DNA from: an uncultured Holophagales bacterium
GTDB lineage: Bacteria > Acidobacteriota > Thermoanaerobaculia > UBA5066
Direction of reading: 5' to 3'
NCBI GenBank assembly: GCA_937927565.1
Contig: CALBDV010000188.1
Span: 1-11,367 of the forward strand
DNA length: 11,367 nucleotides
Positions 1 to 6,191 of the stretch are shown piece after piece (the stretch's first letter is position 1; every line of letters starts with the position of its first letter). The position numbers and the translations under genes were made by a program. The notes beneath the pieces are model-generated. The model searched no databases, was not told the DNA's origin, and saw only the letters and a list, made by a program, of their open reading frames with translations.

Positions 1-748
1 CCTTCGTGAAGCCCATCTCGGAGCCCCAGGAGAGGCACTCGCCGCGCCGGATCGATGCCAGGAACTCCTGCCACGTCCGGCCGGGGGCCATCGTGAAGAC
101 CGAGGCAACCGGAGGGTAGGTGTGGGCGTCGGAGCCCCCCACGAGGGCGAGGCTGCCCCTCTTCTCCTTCGCCACGATCATCAGGTCCTCGACGAGAGCG
201 TTGTGCTGGTAGGCCATCGAGCCGTTCTTCACCTCGAAGACGTCGAAGAGCGTGAGCATCGTCTCGAAGAAGACCTCGGGGGCCTGTCGCATCCGGTACG
301 ACTGGAAGAGGTGATTGGCGGAGTAGAGGAGGTTCTCGGCCCTGAGATAGTCGACGAGCTCGAAGATGCTCCGGCGCTTCCGGTCGATGACGGCGTGCTG
401 CTGCCGGGTCAGGTCGAAGACGTTGACGTGGATCCGGTGGCCGGTCTTCGGGAACCAGGTCTCCACCTCGACCGAGACGAAGAAGTCGGCGAGATCGGGA
501 TGACGGTCCTGAAACCTCAGGCACCCCTCGACCGTGTCGTGGTCGGAGAAGGTGACGAAGTCCATCCCCCGGGCTTTGGCAAGGCGGTAGACCTCGTCCG
601 GGTCGTTGTAGGAGTCGTGGCTGTTGGCCGCCTTGAAGTACTTGAAGATGGACGCATTGGTGTGGACGTGCAGGTCGGCCCTCGAAAGCGGGAGGGCGGG
701 CGCCGCGGCCGGCTTGTGGGACTTCGTCCCCCGGGAGTGCTCGGGCAT
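1..748 (-). CDS. PHP-domain metal-dependent phosphoesterase, N-terminal part (runs off the left edge)
   Basis: Reading leftwards from ATG at 748-746 gives 249 uninterrupted residues to the window edge. The PHP superfamily metal ligands are visible in order: HVH at H27/H29, SDHD at D69-D71, E94 in the VEVE segment, H107, H146 in SANH, and SDAH at D207/H209. PHP proteins hydrolyse phosphate esters with a cluster of two or three metal ions (histidinol phosphatase, polymerase PHP domains, YciV-type nucleases). The full ligand set suggests an active enzyme; the substrate cannot be told. An in-frame TGA at 763-761 lies 12 bp upstream, so ATG 748 is the first possible start; no clear Shine-Dalgarno precedes it. 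The first ~20 residues are rich in Ala, Pro, Lys and do not look like a signal peptide, so it is probably cytoplasmic. It is divergent from the PASTA gene, 65 bp away. The C-terminus is missing, so a fused second domain cannot be excluded. Confidence 0.88.
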   Translation of the reverse strand, partial: MPEHSRGTKSHKPAAAPALPLSRADLHVHTNASIFKYFKAANSHDSYNDPDEVYRLAKARGMDFVTFSDHDTVEGCLRFQDRHPDLADFFVSVEVETWFPKTGHRIHVNVFDLTRQQHAVIDRKRRSIFELVDYLRAENLLYSANHLFQSYRMRQAPEVFFETMLTLFDVFEVKNGSMAYQHNALVEDLMIVAKEKRGSLALVGGSDAHTYPPVASVFTMAPGRTWQEFLASIRRGECLSWGSEMGFTK

Positions 749-813
749 CGAGCCGGAGTCTCACTGGAGGGGGGGCCGGGGTCAAGGCACGGCCCCTGCT
801 AAAGTCCGGCTGA

Positions 814-1542
814 ATGGGTGGCGTTCTGGCACGGATCCTCTACGCCCTTCTCCTCGCCGGAATCCTCGGCGTGGCGGCGTGGATCTCGTTCTCACGGTTC
901 GTTCTGGGCAAGGCGGAAGAGGTCCCCGACCTGACCGGGCAGTCCGTAGACGAGGCGACCGCGCAGGCGGCCGAGCGGGGCCTGCGCGTCGTCGTGGACC
1001 GGTCTCAGGAGGCGTTCGACGAGGAGATCCCGGTTCACCGCATCCGCGGGCAGAGTCCCGCTGCCGGAATGGCGGTCAAGGCGGGACAGGATCTTCGGGT
1101 GTTCCTCTCCCTGGGGCCCGAGATCGTCCGGGCTCCCGACCTCGCCGGCCTGACGGCCCGAACGGCAGCCCTCGCCCTTGCCCGTGAAGGTCTGACGGAG
1201 GGGGCCGTCTCTGCCATCCGGCTGCCCGGACCGCAGGGCGTCGTGGCGCAGGGAGTCGTCCCGGGGGCTTCGACCGACCCCGATACCCCCGTCGACATCC
1301 TCCTGAACCGGGGCCCGACGGACATCCTCTACGTCATGCCGGACCTGATCGGTCGAGACTTCGAACGTGTCCGCCCGGCCTTTGAAGCGAGAGGGTTCCG
1401 ACTCGGCGGCATCCGGGAGCAGCCTTACGAGGGAGCCGCCGCCGGGACGATCCTGAGGCAGTTTCCGCTCGCGGGTGCCGCAGTGGGTCTGAGGGATACC
1501 CTCTCTTTCGTCGTAGCCTCGCCCGAGTCCCAGCCGGGCTGA
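814..1542 (+). CDS. Membrane-anchored protein with three PASTA domains
   Basis: This 242-residue protein has a short cytoplasmic start, one transmembrane helix at about residues 7-29, and then three PASTA-like repeats at roughly 36-102, 105-168 and 173-236. Each repeat opens with a VPDL, APDL or MPDL motif followed by G and a helix, and ends in a beta strand near a Gly-Pro or Pro-Glu turn. PASTA domains bind muropeptides or beta-lactams in Ser/Thr kinases and penicillin-binding proteins. Here there is no kinase or transpeptidase domain, so it is an anchored PASTA-only protein facing the periplasm. ATG 814 is preceded by only a weak AAAG-like ribosome site; the hydrophobic helix begins right after it, which supports the start. 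Fifteen bases separate it from bamD, so the two are probably one operon. A role in sensing or binding peptidoglycan is inference. Confidence 0.85.
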   Translation: MGGVLARILYALLLAGILGVAAWISFSRFVLGKAEEVPDLTGQSVDEATAQAAERGLRVVVDRSQEAFDEEIPVHRIRGQSPAAGMAVKAGQDLRVFLSLGPEIVRAPDLAGLTARTAALALAREGLTEGAVSAIRLPGPQGVVAQGVVPGASTDPDTPVDILLNRGPTDILYVMPDLIGRDFERVRPAFEARGFRLGGIREQPYEGAAAGTILRQFPLAGAAVGLRDTLSFVVASPESQPG

Positions 1543-1557
1543 ATCCGGAGAAGCAGT

Positions 1558-2370
1558 ATGTTCCACCGAAACCCACGCATCCCCGTTGCACCTGCCATTC
1601 TCGCCCTCGCCGTTCTGGGCAGCGCGGCTTGCTCTTCCACGGACCCGTCGAGCGTCACCCGGGAGCTCCTGACGATGTCCAAGGAAGAGGCTTATGCCCG
1701 GGGAGAGGCGCTGGTCGCGAAACGCAAATACGAAGTCGGGCGGCAGTACCTCCGTTTCGTGGCGGAGAACTACGCCAACGACGCACTCGGCAAGCAGGCG
1801 GCCCTTCGCCTGGCGGACTCTTTCTTCGAGGAGAAGTCCACACTCGGATACGTGGAGGCGCAGGGGCGGTACAAGGACTTCCGGAGCCGTTATCCCTCCC
1901 ACCCGCGGTCCGACTACGCTCTCTTCCGGCTCGCCCAGGTCTCCGACCGGCAGGCCGAGAAGCCCGACCGGGACCAGGCGAACACCCGCCTCGCCGCCCA
2001 GAGCTACCGCGAGCTGCTCCAGAACTACCCGATGTCCCCCTACACGGCCGAGGTCCGGGCGCGCTACCGTTCGATGCTCGACCTGCTCGCCGAGCACGAG
2101 TTCCTGGTTGCCCACTACTACTTCAAGAGGAGCGCCTGGGAGGCGTCGCGGAGGCGCTTCGAAGGGCTCTTCGCCGCGTTTCCCGAGTACTCCCGGATGG
2201 AGAAGGCCCTCTACTGGGCCGGCCTCACGGAGCGTCGACTCGGCCGGAACGAGGATGCCCGTGCCCTCTTCGAACGCCTCCGCCGGGACTACCCGGAAAG
2301 CCGCTTCCTCCGGAAGCTCCCGAAGCTCGAGGAGCCCCCTGCCACCAAGTCGGCATCGGCGGCGCTTTGA
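1558..2370 (+). CDS. bamD: BamD-like outer-membrane assembly lipoprotein
   Basis: The 270-residue product starts with a lipoprotein signal peptide ending in the lipobox GSAAC, with the acylated cysteine at C25. The mature part is helical with tetratricopeptide-like repeats from about residue 42 to 255. BamD hallmarks include a YKDF-RYPSHP segment near 105-117, a DYALFRLAQ helix, YRELL-NYPMSPY near 153-164, LAEHEFLVAHYYFKR near 178-192 and a final RRDYPESRF turn. BamD is a periplasm-facing lipoprotein of the BAM complex that inserts beta-barrel proteins with BamA. The length fits the family (about 240-280). ATG 1558 has a GGAG site eight bases upstream. It follows the PASTA gene by 15 bp. No other bam gene lies in the window, as is common. 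A generic TPR lipoprotein (YbgF/CpoB-like) is the alternative, but the HEFLVAHYYFKR block favours BamD. Confidence 0.88.
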   Translation: MFHRNPRIPVAPAILALAVLGSAACSSTDPSSVTRELLTMSKEEAYARGEALVAKRKYEVGRQYLRFVAENYANDALGKQAALRLADSFFEEKSTLGYVEAQGRYKDFRSRYPSHPRSDYALFRLAQVSDRQAEKPDRDQANTRLAAQSYRELLQNYPMSPYTAEVRARYRSMLDLLAEHEFLVAHYYFKRSAWEASRRRFEGLFAAFPEYSRMEKALYWAGLTERRLGRNEDARALFERLRRDYPESRFLRKLPKLEEPPATKSASAAL

Positions 2371-2472
2371 GAATCGGCGTCCATGCGGTAACTTATCCCT
2401 GAAAGTCCGGAAGAATCGAGCCGAGGCCGTCGGGCGCGGTCGCACCGCGGCGTCCTCGAGGAGGTCGGAGCC

Positions 2473-3345
2473 GTGAAGCGTGCGTGTCTCGTCCCCGCGT
2501 TGGTTGCTCTCGCCGCAGTCGCCCTTTCCGTCCCGGCTGCCGGGGCCGGTAACAGCCGGCTTCCGGAAGCCGCGCCGCTGCCCGTCCCGCAGGAGGCCGT
2601 CCAGCAGCCGCCGGAGGTCGAATTCCTGTCGGTGGACAGGAACTCGATGGGGAAGCCCTTCCCGGTCGGCTGGGAGGACGACGTCTACTGCGCAGGCTGG
2701 ATCGGCGCGATATCCGAGCCGGTGACCGGCCAGCTCGCCGCCGCCGAGTACGAGGACAGCCGCCGCATGTACGGGGTGGGCGACATCGTCTACTCCGACG
2801 TCGGCGCCCGTGACGGGCTGATGCCCGGGCAGGAATTCTGGGTGATACGCCCGGGCCACCTGGTCTACCGCTTCGGCTCGATCACCGACACCATCGGCCG
2901 CTTCTACAACACGCCGGCCCGGCTGAAGGTCGTTTGCGTGCAGGAGAAGACGGCGATCCTCGAGATCACCGAATCGTGCGAGCCGTCCGTCCTCGGCGAC
3001 CTGATCATTCCGTTCGAGCCGATTCCGATCCCTCTCGTGCGAGCAAGCGCGCCGTTCACCCAGTGCGACGCGCCCTCCGGCAAGGTCACCGGGCACATCG
3101 TCGAGGTCAAGGATCGCGCCACACCCGTCGGGACCGACTCCGTCGTCTTCCTCGACCTCGGCGAGGAGGACGGCCTCTATCCTGGCGATTTCCTGACGGT
3201 CTTCCGTGCGCGGAACGACAGTGGGACGATTCGAACGCTCCTCGGAGAAGTCGCCGTGCTCTGGACGAAGGGACGCACCTGCGTCGCGAAGGTGACGTCG
3301 ATGGTCGACTACATGGGGACCGGTGACTTCGTCGAGATGAAGTAG
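2473..3345 (+). CDS. Exported protein of unknown function with an internal duplication
   Basis: This 290-residue protein has an N-terminal signal peptide (hydrophobic core about 6-22, likely cut after AGA near residue 25) and a Pro-rich linker to about 50. Two related modules follow. Module one (about 99-180) has GVGDIVYSDVGARDGLMPGQ, a FWVIR strand and a closing GDLIIPFE. Module two (about 218-289) has DSVVFLDLGEEDGLYPGD, a LTVFR strand and a closing GDFVEM. This D-G-x-x-DGLxPG / x-V-x-R / GD pattern resembles C-terminal modules of exported LysM-type and FlgT-like proteins; I do not recognise a named family. The start is GTG 2473 with a good AGGAGG site at 2459-2464, eight bases away. A weak promoter (TTGAGA 2367-2372, 16 bp, TAACTT 2389-2394) could drive it separately from bamD, which ends 102 bp upstream. 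Five cysteines remain in the mature part. An outer-membrane or peptidoglycan role is suggested only by position. Confidence 0.8.
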   Translation: MKRACLVPALVALAAVALSVPAAGAGNSRLPEAAPLPVPQEAVQQPPEVEFLSVDRNSMGKPFPVGWEDDVYCAGWIGAISEPVTGQLAAAEYEDSRRMYGVGDIVYSDVGARDGLMPGQEFWVIRPGHLVYRFGSITDTIGRFYNTPARLKVVCVQEKTAILEITESCEPSVLGDLIIPFEPIPIPLVRASAPFTQCDAPSGKVTGHIVEVKDRATPVGTDSVVFLDLGEEDGLYPGDFLTVFRARNDSGTIRTLLGEVAVLWTKGRTCVAKVTSMVDYMGTGDFVEMK

Positions 3346-3350
3346 CGTGA

Positions 3351-3388
3351 AACGCCGCGGAGAAGTGCCGGCTGCCGTCCGCGGCGTT
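3351..3388 (+). terminator. Hairpin terminator after the PASTA-bamD-exported protein cluster
   Basis: A perfect 11-bp inverted repeat, AACGCCGCGGA (3351-3361) with TCCGCGGCGTT (3378-3388), encloses a 16-base loop and begins five bases after the TAG of the upstream gene. It is followed by CCTCTTCC, a pyrimidine-rich but not uniform T tract, so it may terminate on its own or with Rho. Confidence 0.65.
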
Positions 3389-3471
3389 CCTCTTCCGCCC
3401 TTCACGTGATAGGTTCCTGATCCCTTTCGCCCCGGTCGGGGCCTACTTTCGACGAGGAGGGTGAGGTCACC

Positions 3472-3705
3472 GTGACGCTCGACGGACAGCTTCAGCGGAT
3501 CATCGACGAGCTCGTTTCCAAGGGAATTCCCCTCGAGACCGCGAGGAAGGAGTTCGAGCGGAAGTACGTCGCGACGGCGGTAACGAATGCCTCGGGCAAC
3601 ATGGGCCAGGCGGCGAGGTCTCTCGGGATCCACCGCAACACGCTTCGCGCGAAGATCTCGCTGCTGCGTCTGAAGCCGCCCCTGAAGCGACGGGACCACG
3701 CGTAA
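3472..3705 (+). CDS. Small stand-alone Fis-family DNA-binding protein
   Basis: The 77-residue product has a helical N-terminal half (LQRIIDELVSKGIPLETA and EFERKYVATAVTNA) and a classic Fis-type helix-turn-helix at about 42-65: ASGN, then GQAARSLGIHRNTLRAKI. This is the HTH_8 module that ends NtrC-type activators and makes up Fis itself. There is no AAA+ or receiver domain, and the length is close to Fis (98 in E. coli), so it should act as a dimeric nucleoid-associated or regulatory protein. GTG 3472 is preceded by AGGAGG at 3455-3460 (11 bases, slightly long) and GAGG at 3463-3466. It sits after the terminator of the previous cluster, so it needs its own promoter in 3389-3455; I see no convincing consensus pair there. 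The C-terminus is basic (KRRDHA). Its targets are unknown. The family call is firm; direct orthology with fis is not. Confidence 0.85.
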   Translation: MTLDGQLQRIIDELVSKGIPLETARKEFERKYVATAVTNASGNMGQAARSLGIHRNTLRAKISLLRLKPPLKRRDHA

Positions 3706-3736
3706 GAGTTCTGGGGAAACCCGGACCGCCGGGTTT
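3706..3736. repeat. Direct repeat copy 1 (31 bp, containing a palindrome)
   Basis: This copy begins at the base after the stop codon of the Fis-like gene and matches copy 2 (3791-3821) at 29 of 31 positions; the two mismatches are at 3712 and 3716. The last 20 bases (3717-3736) are identical in both and self-complementary around an ACCG loop. The copies start 85 bp apart. Confidence 0.8.
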
Positions 3737-3742
3737 CCCCAG
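3711..3742 (+). terminator. Strong hairpin after the Fis-like gene (likely terminator)
   Basis: A perfect 14-bp stem, CTGGGGAAACCCGG (3711-3724) and CCGGGTTTCCCCAG (3729-3742), closes on an ACCG loop, six bases after the TAA of the Fis-like gene. Position and stability fit a transcription terminator or 3'-end stabiliser. No run of T follows, so termination efficiency is uncertain. It contains most of direct repeat copy 1. Confidence 0.6.
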
Positions 3743-3790
3743 GCCCCTTCCGCGCGGAGAGGCAGCTCGCTTCGCTCGCACGGAATCGAG

Positions 3791-3821
3791 GAGTTCCGGG
3801 AAAACCCGGACCGCCGGGTTT
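3791..3821. repeat. Direct repeat copy 2 (31 bp, containing a palindrome)
   Basis: This is the second copy of the element at 3706-3736. Its hairpin is shorter: AAACCCGG (3802-3809), loop ACCG, CCGGGTTT (3814-3821), because the outer arms have diverged. A repeated palindrome in intergenic DNA resembles bacterial REP-type elements. Whether it occurs elsewhere in the genome cannot be seen here. Confidence 0.75.
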
Positions 3822-3835
3822 GACGGGGATTGAAC

Positions 3836-3860
3836 GGGGGAGGCGCGAACCGCCTCCCCC
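3836..3860. repeat. GC-rich inverted repeat, 10-bp perfect stem
   Basis: GGGGGAGGCG (3836-3845) pairs perfectly with CGCCTCCCCC (3851-3860) around a CGAAC loop. It lies 15 bp after direct repeat copy 2 in the same gene-free stretch (3706-3975). It may be part of the same repeat array or a back-up terminator; no T tract is present on either side. Confidence 0.6.
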
Positions 3861-3923
3861 GAACCCCCTCAGGCCCCCCCACCCGGAACCCGAGCACCCG
3901 GCTGCGTGAGGACAGAACGAAGA

Positions 3924-3946
3924 GGCCGGCGCTCGATGCGCCGGCC
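3924..3946 (-). terminator. Hairpin terminator downstream of htpX
   Basis: GGCCGGCGC (3924-3932) and GCGCCGGCC (3938-3946) form a perfect 9-bp stem with a TCGAT loop. On the minus strand the stem is followed by TCTTCGTTCTGT, a T-rich tail, and it lies about 30 bp past the htpX stop codon. It is therefore best read as the terminator of the minus-strand operon; the plus side is less T-rich. Confidence 0.65.
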
Positions 3947-3975
3947 TTCGTGCGACTGCGGGTGCGGCCGGGGGG

Positions 3976-4884
3976 CTACGCCATCATCTTCAGGCGCGCG
4001 ATGCGGGTCTCCAGCGGCGGGTGAGTCGAGAAGAACTTCATCAGGCCGCGCGGGTGGCCGGAGATCTTGAGCGTCTGGACGGCGGCCTGGCTGTCGGCCG
4101 GGTCGACGATTCCGTAGGTGCGCTGGAGCGCCTCGAGCGCACCGACCATACGGTCGCGCCCGGCGAGCTGCGCGCCGCCGGCGTCGGCACGGAACTCGCG
4201 GAGCCGCGAGAACCAGGCGACGACGATGGAGCCGAGGATCGAGAAGGCGATGTCGAAGACGAGCGTCGCGATGAAGTAGACGAGGTGGGAGACTCCCCCG
4301 CCCTCCTCGTCACGGCGGAAGAGCTGGGCGACGAAGAAGGCGAGGACGCGGGCGAGGAACATCGTGAACGCGTTCACGACGCCCTGGACGAGCGTCATCG
4401 TCACCATGTCGCCGTTGGCGACGTGGGCGATCTCGTGGCCGAGGACCCCCTCCACCTCGTCGCGGCGCAGGCGCCGGAGAAGGCCGGTGGAGACGGCGAC
4501 GAGCGAACGGTTCTTCGTCGGTCCCGTCGCGAAGGCGTTCACCTCGTCGGAGTCGTAGATCCCGACCTGGGGCATCGTCCTGAGGCCCGCGGCCTGCGCG
4601 AGCCTGTGGACCGTGGAGACGAGCTCCTGCGCGGACGGGTCGGGGGTGCCCGGGTCGATGAGCTTGACGCCCATGCCCCACTTCGCCATCACGCGGGAGA
4701 GGCCGAGCGAGATGAACGCGCCACCGAATCCCCAGACGAGGCAGAAGATGGCGAGAGACCCGAGGTCGAGTCCTCGCGCCGTCAGGTAGGGACGGACGCC
4801 GAGGGCGCTCAGGACGATCGAGATCGTCGCGACGACGAGGACGTTGACGGCAAGGAAGAGGAAGACGCGCTTCGCGATTTTCAT
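3976..4884 (-). CDS. htpX: HtpX-type M48 membrane zinc metalloprotease
   Basis: The 302-residue product matches HtpX in length (293 in E. coli) and layout. Hydrophobic segments lie at about 7-27, 43-63, 165-187 and 198-226. The zinc site is GHEIAHVANGDM with H150, E151 and H154, and the third ligand is E230 in REFRADAGG. Other family marks are VNAFATGP (115-122), VAVSTGLL (129-136) and FSTHPPLETRI near the C-terminus. HtpX is an inner-membrane protease that degrades misfolded membrane proteins, overlapping FtsH in quality control. The start is ATG 4884 with a GGGAG site about ten bases upstream, and the first hydrophobic helix begins right after it. It is the last gene of the minus-strand cluster, 131 bp after tatA, a gap large enough for its own promoter. 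All catalytic residues are present, so it should be active. Confidence 0.96.
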   Translation of the reverse strand: MKIAKRVFLFLAVNVLVVATISIVLSALGVRPYLTARGLDLGSLAIFCLVWGFGGAFISLGLSRVMAKWGMGVKLIDPGTPDPSAQELVSTVHRLAQAAGLRTMPQVGIYDSDEVNAFATGPTKNRSLVAVSTGLLRRLRRDEVEGVLGHEIAHVANGDMVTMTLVQGVVNAFTMFLARVLAFFVAQLFRRDEEGGGVSHLVYFIATLVFDIAFSILGSIVVAWFSRLREFRADAGGAQLAGRDRMVGALEALQRTYGIVDPADSQAAVQTLKISGHPRGLMKFFSTHPPLETRIARLKMMA

Positions 4885-4993
4885 GACGGATTCACTCCCG
4901 TTCGACCGTGACCGCGAAGCCCCCGAAACACCCGGCGGGCCGCGAGGCGGCCACGATCGACTTCAGAACGTGGAAGGGGGGGGCCGGTATTCC

Positions 4994-5009
4994 GCCGCCC
5001 AAAGGCGGC
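4994..5009 (-). terminator. Weak hairpin between tatA and htpX
   Basis: GCCGCC (4994-4999) and GGCGGC (5004-5009) form a 6-bp stem with a CAAA loop seven bases past the tatA stop codon. There is no T tract, so it may only attenuate read-through into htpX. The rest of the 131-bp gap shows nothing I can support. Confidence 0.3.
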
Positions 5010-5015
5010 CGGCGG

Positions 5016-5225
5016 TCACTTGGGTGACGAGGGGTTGTTCCCGGGGCCGTTCCCCGCGGGGGGATCCTTCTTCTCGGAGTCCTGGCCGCCGTCCTTCACC
5101 GCCTGCTTGAAATTGCGGATGCCCTCACCGATCCCCTTGCCGAGCTGGGGGAGCTTTCCCACTCCGAAGAGCAGGACGATGATGGCAAGGATGATGAGGA
5201 GTTCCGGGATTCCGAGGTTGGGCAA
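5016..5225 (-). CDS. tatA: Sec-independent protein translocase subunit TatA/E
   Basis: The 69-residue product has the TatA plan: a short periplasmic start, one transmembrane helix (about 7-20), the F20-G21 hinge, then an amphipathic helix KLPQLGKGIGEGIRNFKQAV (24-43) and a charged, Pro/Asn-rich disordered tail. TatA oligomerises in the inner membrane to let folded twin-arginine proteins cross, working with TatC. The start codon is TTG at 5225-5223, supported by AGGAGG on the minus strand (5237-5232) six bases upstream; an ATG start is not available in this frame before the helix. It lies 33 bp after the AmgK-like gene. No tatC or tatB is in the window. TatA versus TatE cannot be separated, but a TatB is unlikely at this length. 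Confidence 0.95.
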   Translation of the reverse strand: MPNLGIPELLIILAIIVLLFGVGKLPQLGKGIGEGIRNFKQAVKDGGQDSEKKDPPAGNGPGNNPSSPK

Positions 5226-5231
5226 GAGGGG

Positions 5232-5237
5232 CCTCCT
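5232..5237 (-). promoter_or_regulatory. Ribosome binding site fixing the TTG start of tatA
   Basis: AGGAGG on the minus strand ends six bases before TTG 5225-5223. With no ATG or GTG available ahead of the transmembrane helix, this site decides the start. A TATCAT box at 5253-5248 lies just upstream and could be a -10 element, but its -35 is weak. Confidence 0.7.
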
Positions 5238-5258
5238 GAGGATCGGGATGATACCCCG

Positions 5259-6191
5259 TCAGCCGGGGAGGAACGCGAGGAGCGGCCCGTAGGGGCCGTC
5301 CGGGCGTGTCCAGAGACGGATCGTACGGACTGCGGCATCCCGGTGGGGGCGGTAGACCTCGCGATCGAGAGCGAGCATCTTCTCGAACGTCCCGAGGACC
5401 TTCCAGGCCCGCTGGAGAAGGACGGCTTCCGCGTACGCGTCGCCGTGAGCCGGGGCGAGGGCGCCGGCACGCTCGAAGCGGAGAGAGACGGCGTCGTAGT
5501 CGGGAGGGCCGAAACGCAGGTCCTGGAAATCGATGACGGCGAGGGCGCCGTCGGGGGGACGCATCAGGTTGTTGGCGTGGAAATCCCGGTGGGTCGGCAC
5601 CGGATCGCCTGAGAGGGCCGGATCCGCCGCGTCGCGGGCGAGCCGGCCGGCGAGCTCTTCCCAACGGGCGGAGCGGTCCGGAGGGAGAGGCGTGCGGCCG
5701 TCTCGCTCGAGAGCCCAGCGGCGGGTGTGGGCGAGCTCGGAATCGAAGAAGGCCGCGTCGAAGGGCGGGTTGAGGCTCGCGGCTCCTCGCGCGATCCGGC
5801 GAAGGGGCACGAGGAGCTCCTCGGCCTCGTCCAGGAGGTGCTCGCGTTCCTCGGCGCCGGCCTCGCGGATCTGGGCGGCGAGGTCGTGGTCACCGAGGTC
5901 CTCGACGAGGGCGGCGCCCGAAGCGGGCTCGTCGTCGAGGAGGGCCGGGACCCGGATTCCGGCATCGGAGAGGGCCGTCCCGATCGTTCTCCAGCGTTCC
6001 TGCGCCGGGGAGGAGGGGGCCGGGTAGAGGACGAGGACGACCGAAGCTCCTCCCTTCGACCCGACGCGGAAATAGCGTCTCTGGCCTACGTCCCCCGCGA
6101 GCGGAACGATCGGTCCGGCCGGAGAGAGACCGAAACGGGAGCGCGCGGCCGCGAGCCGCACGCTCTCCTCGGCGGGGGACGGGGCCGTCAC
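5259..6191 (-). CDS. AmgK-like phosphotransferase (amino-sugar kinase, APH fold)
   Basis: The 310-residue protein has the aminoglycoside-phosphotransferase/choline-kinase fold. An N-terminal GDVGQRRYFRV motif (33-43) is followed by ALVEDLGDHDL (94-104), the catalytic loop THRDFHANNLM with D203 and N208, and VIDFQDLRFGPPDYD (219-233) with the Mg-binding D221. The RRYFRV motif, DFQD plus GPxxYD, and a C-terminal KVLGTF segment (264-269) match the COG3178 group that contains AmgK, the cell-wall-recycling kinase making the 1-phosphates of MurNAc or GlcNAc. It has no signal peptide and should be cytoplasmic. The start is GTG 6191, whose GTGA overlaps the TGA of the cyclophilin gene, so translation is probably coupled. 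In other bacteria AmgK works with MurU; no MurU or other recycling gene is here, so the substrate is uncertain. Antibiotic resistance activity is unlikely. Confidence 0.82.
   Translation of the reverse strand: MTAPSPAEESVRLAAARSRFGLSPAGPIVPLAGDVGQRRYFRVGSKGGASVVLVLYPAPSSPAQERWRTIGTALSDAGIRVPALLDDEPASGAALVEDLGDHDLAAQIREAGAEEREHLLDEAEELLVPLRRIARGAASLNPPFDAAFFDSELAHTRRWALERDGRTPLPPDRSARWEELAGRLARDAADPALSGDPVPTHRDFHANNLMRPPDGALAVIDFQDLRFGPPDYDAVSLRFERAGALAPAHGDAYAEAVLLQRAWKVLGTFEKMLALDREVYRPHRDAAVRTIRLWTRPDGPYGPLLAFLPG

Noticed and set aside
122..802. A 226-codon plus-strand frame at the left end
   Set aside because: The minus strand carries a PHP domain with all metal motifs; the plus frame is Val/Glu/Gly-rich with no motif.
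3706..3860. CRISPR array
   Set aside because: Only two repeat copies exist, the element is a full palindrome adjoining a gene end, and no cas gene is nearby.
892..3897. A 1001-codon open frame on the minus strand
   Set aside because: It runs antisense across the PASTA, bamD, exported-protein and Fis-like genes, all of which have recognisable domains. Its product is low-complexity, Arg/Gly/Glu/Asp-rich, with no motif. Long antisense frames are expected in GC-rich DNA.
4021..4911. A 296-codon plus-strand frame opposite htpX
   Set aside because: htpX on the minus strand has the complete HExxH site and membrane helices; the plus frame is an acidic, repetitive shadow.
5259..6191. Aminoglycoside resistance phosphotransferase
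   Set aside because: The motifs fit the AmgK/COG3178 group, and the gene is embedded in a housekeeping envelope cluster with no mobile DNA.
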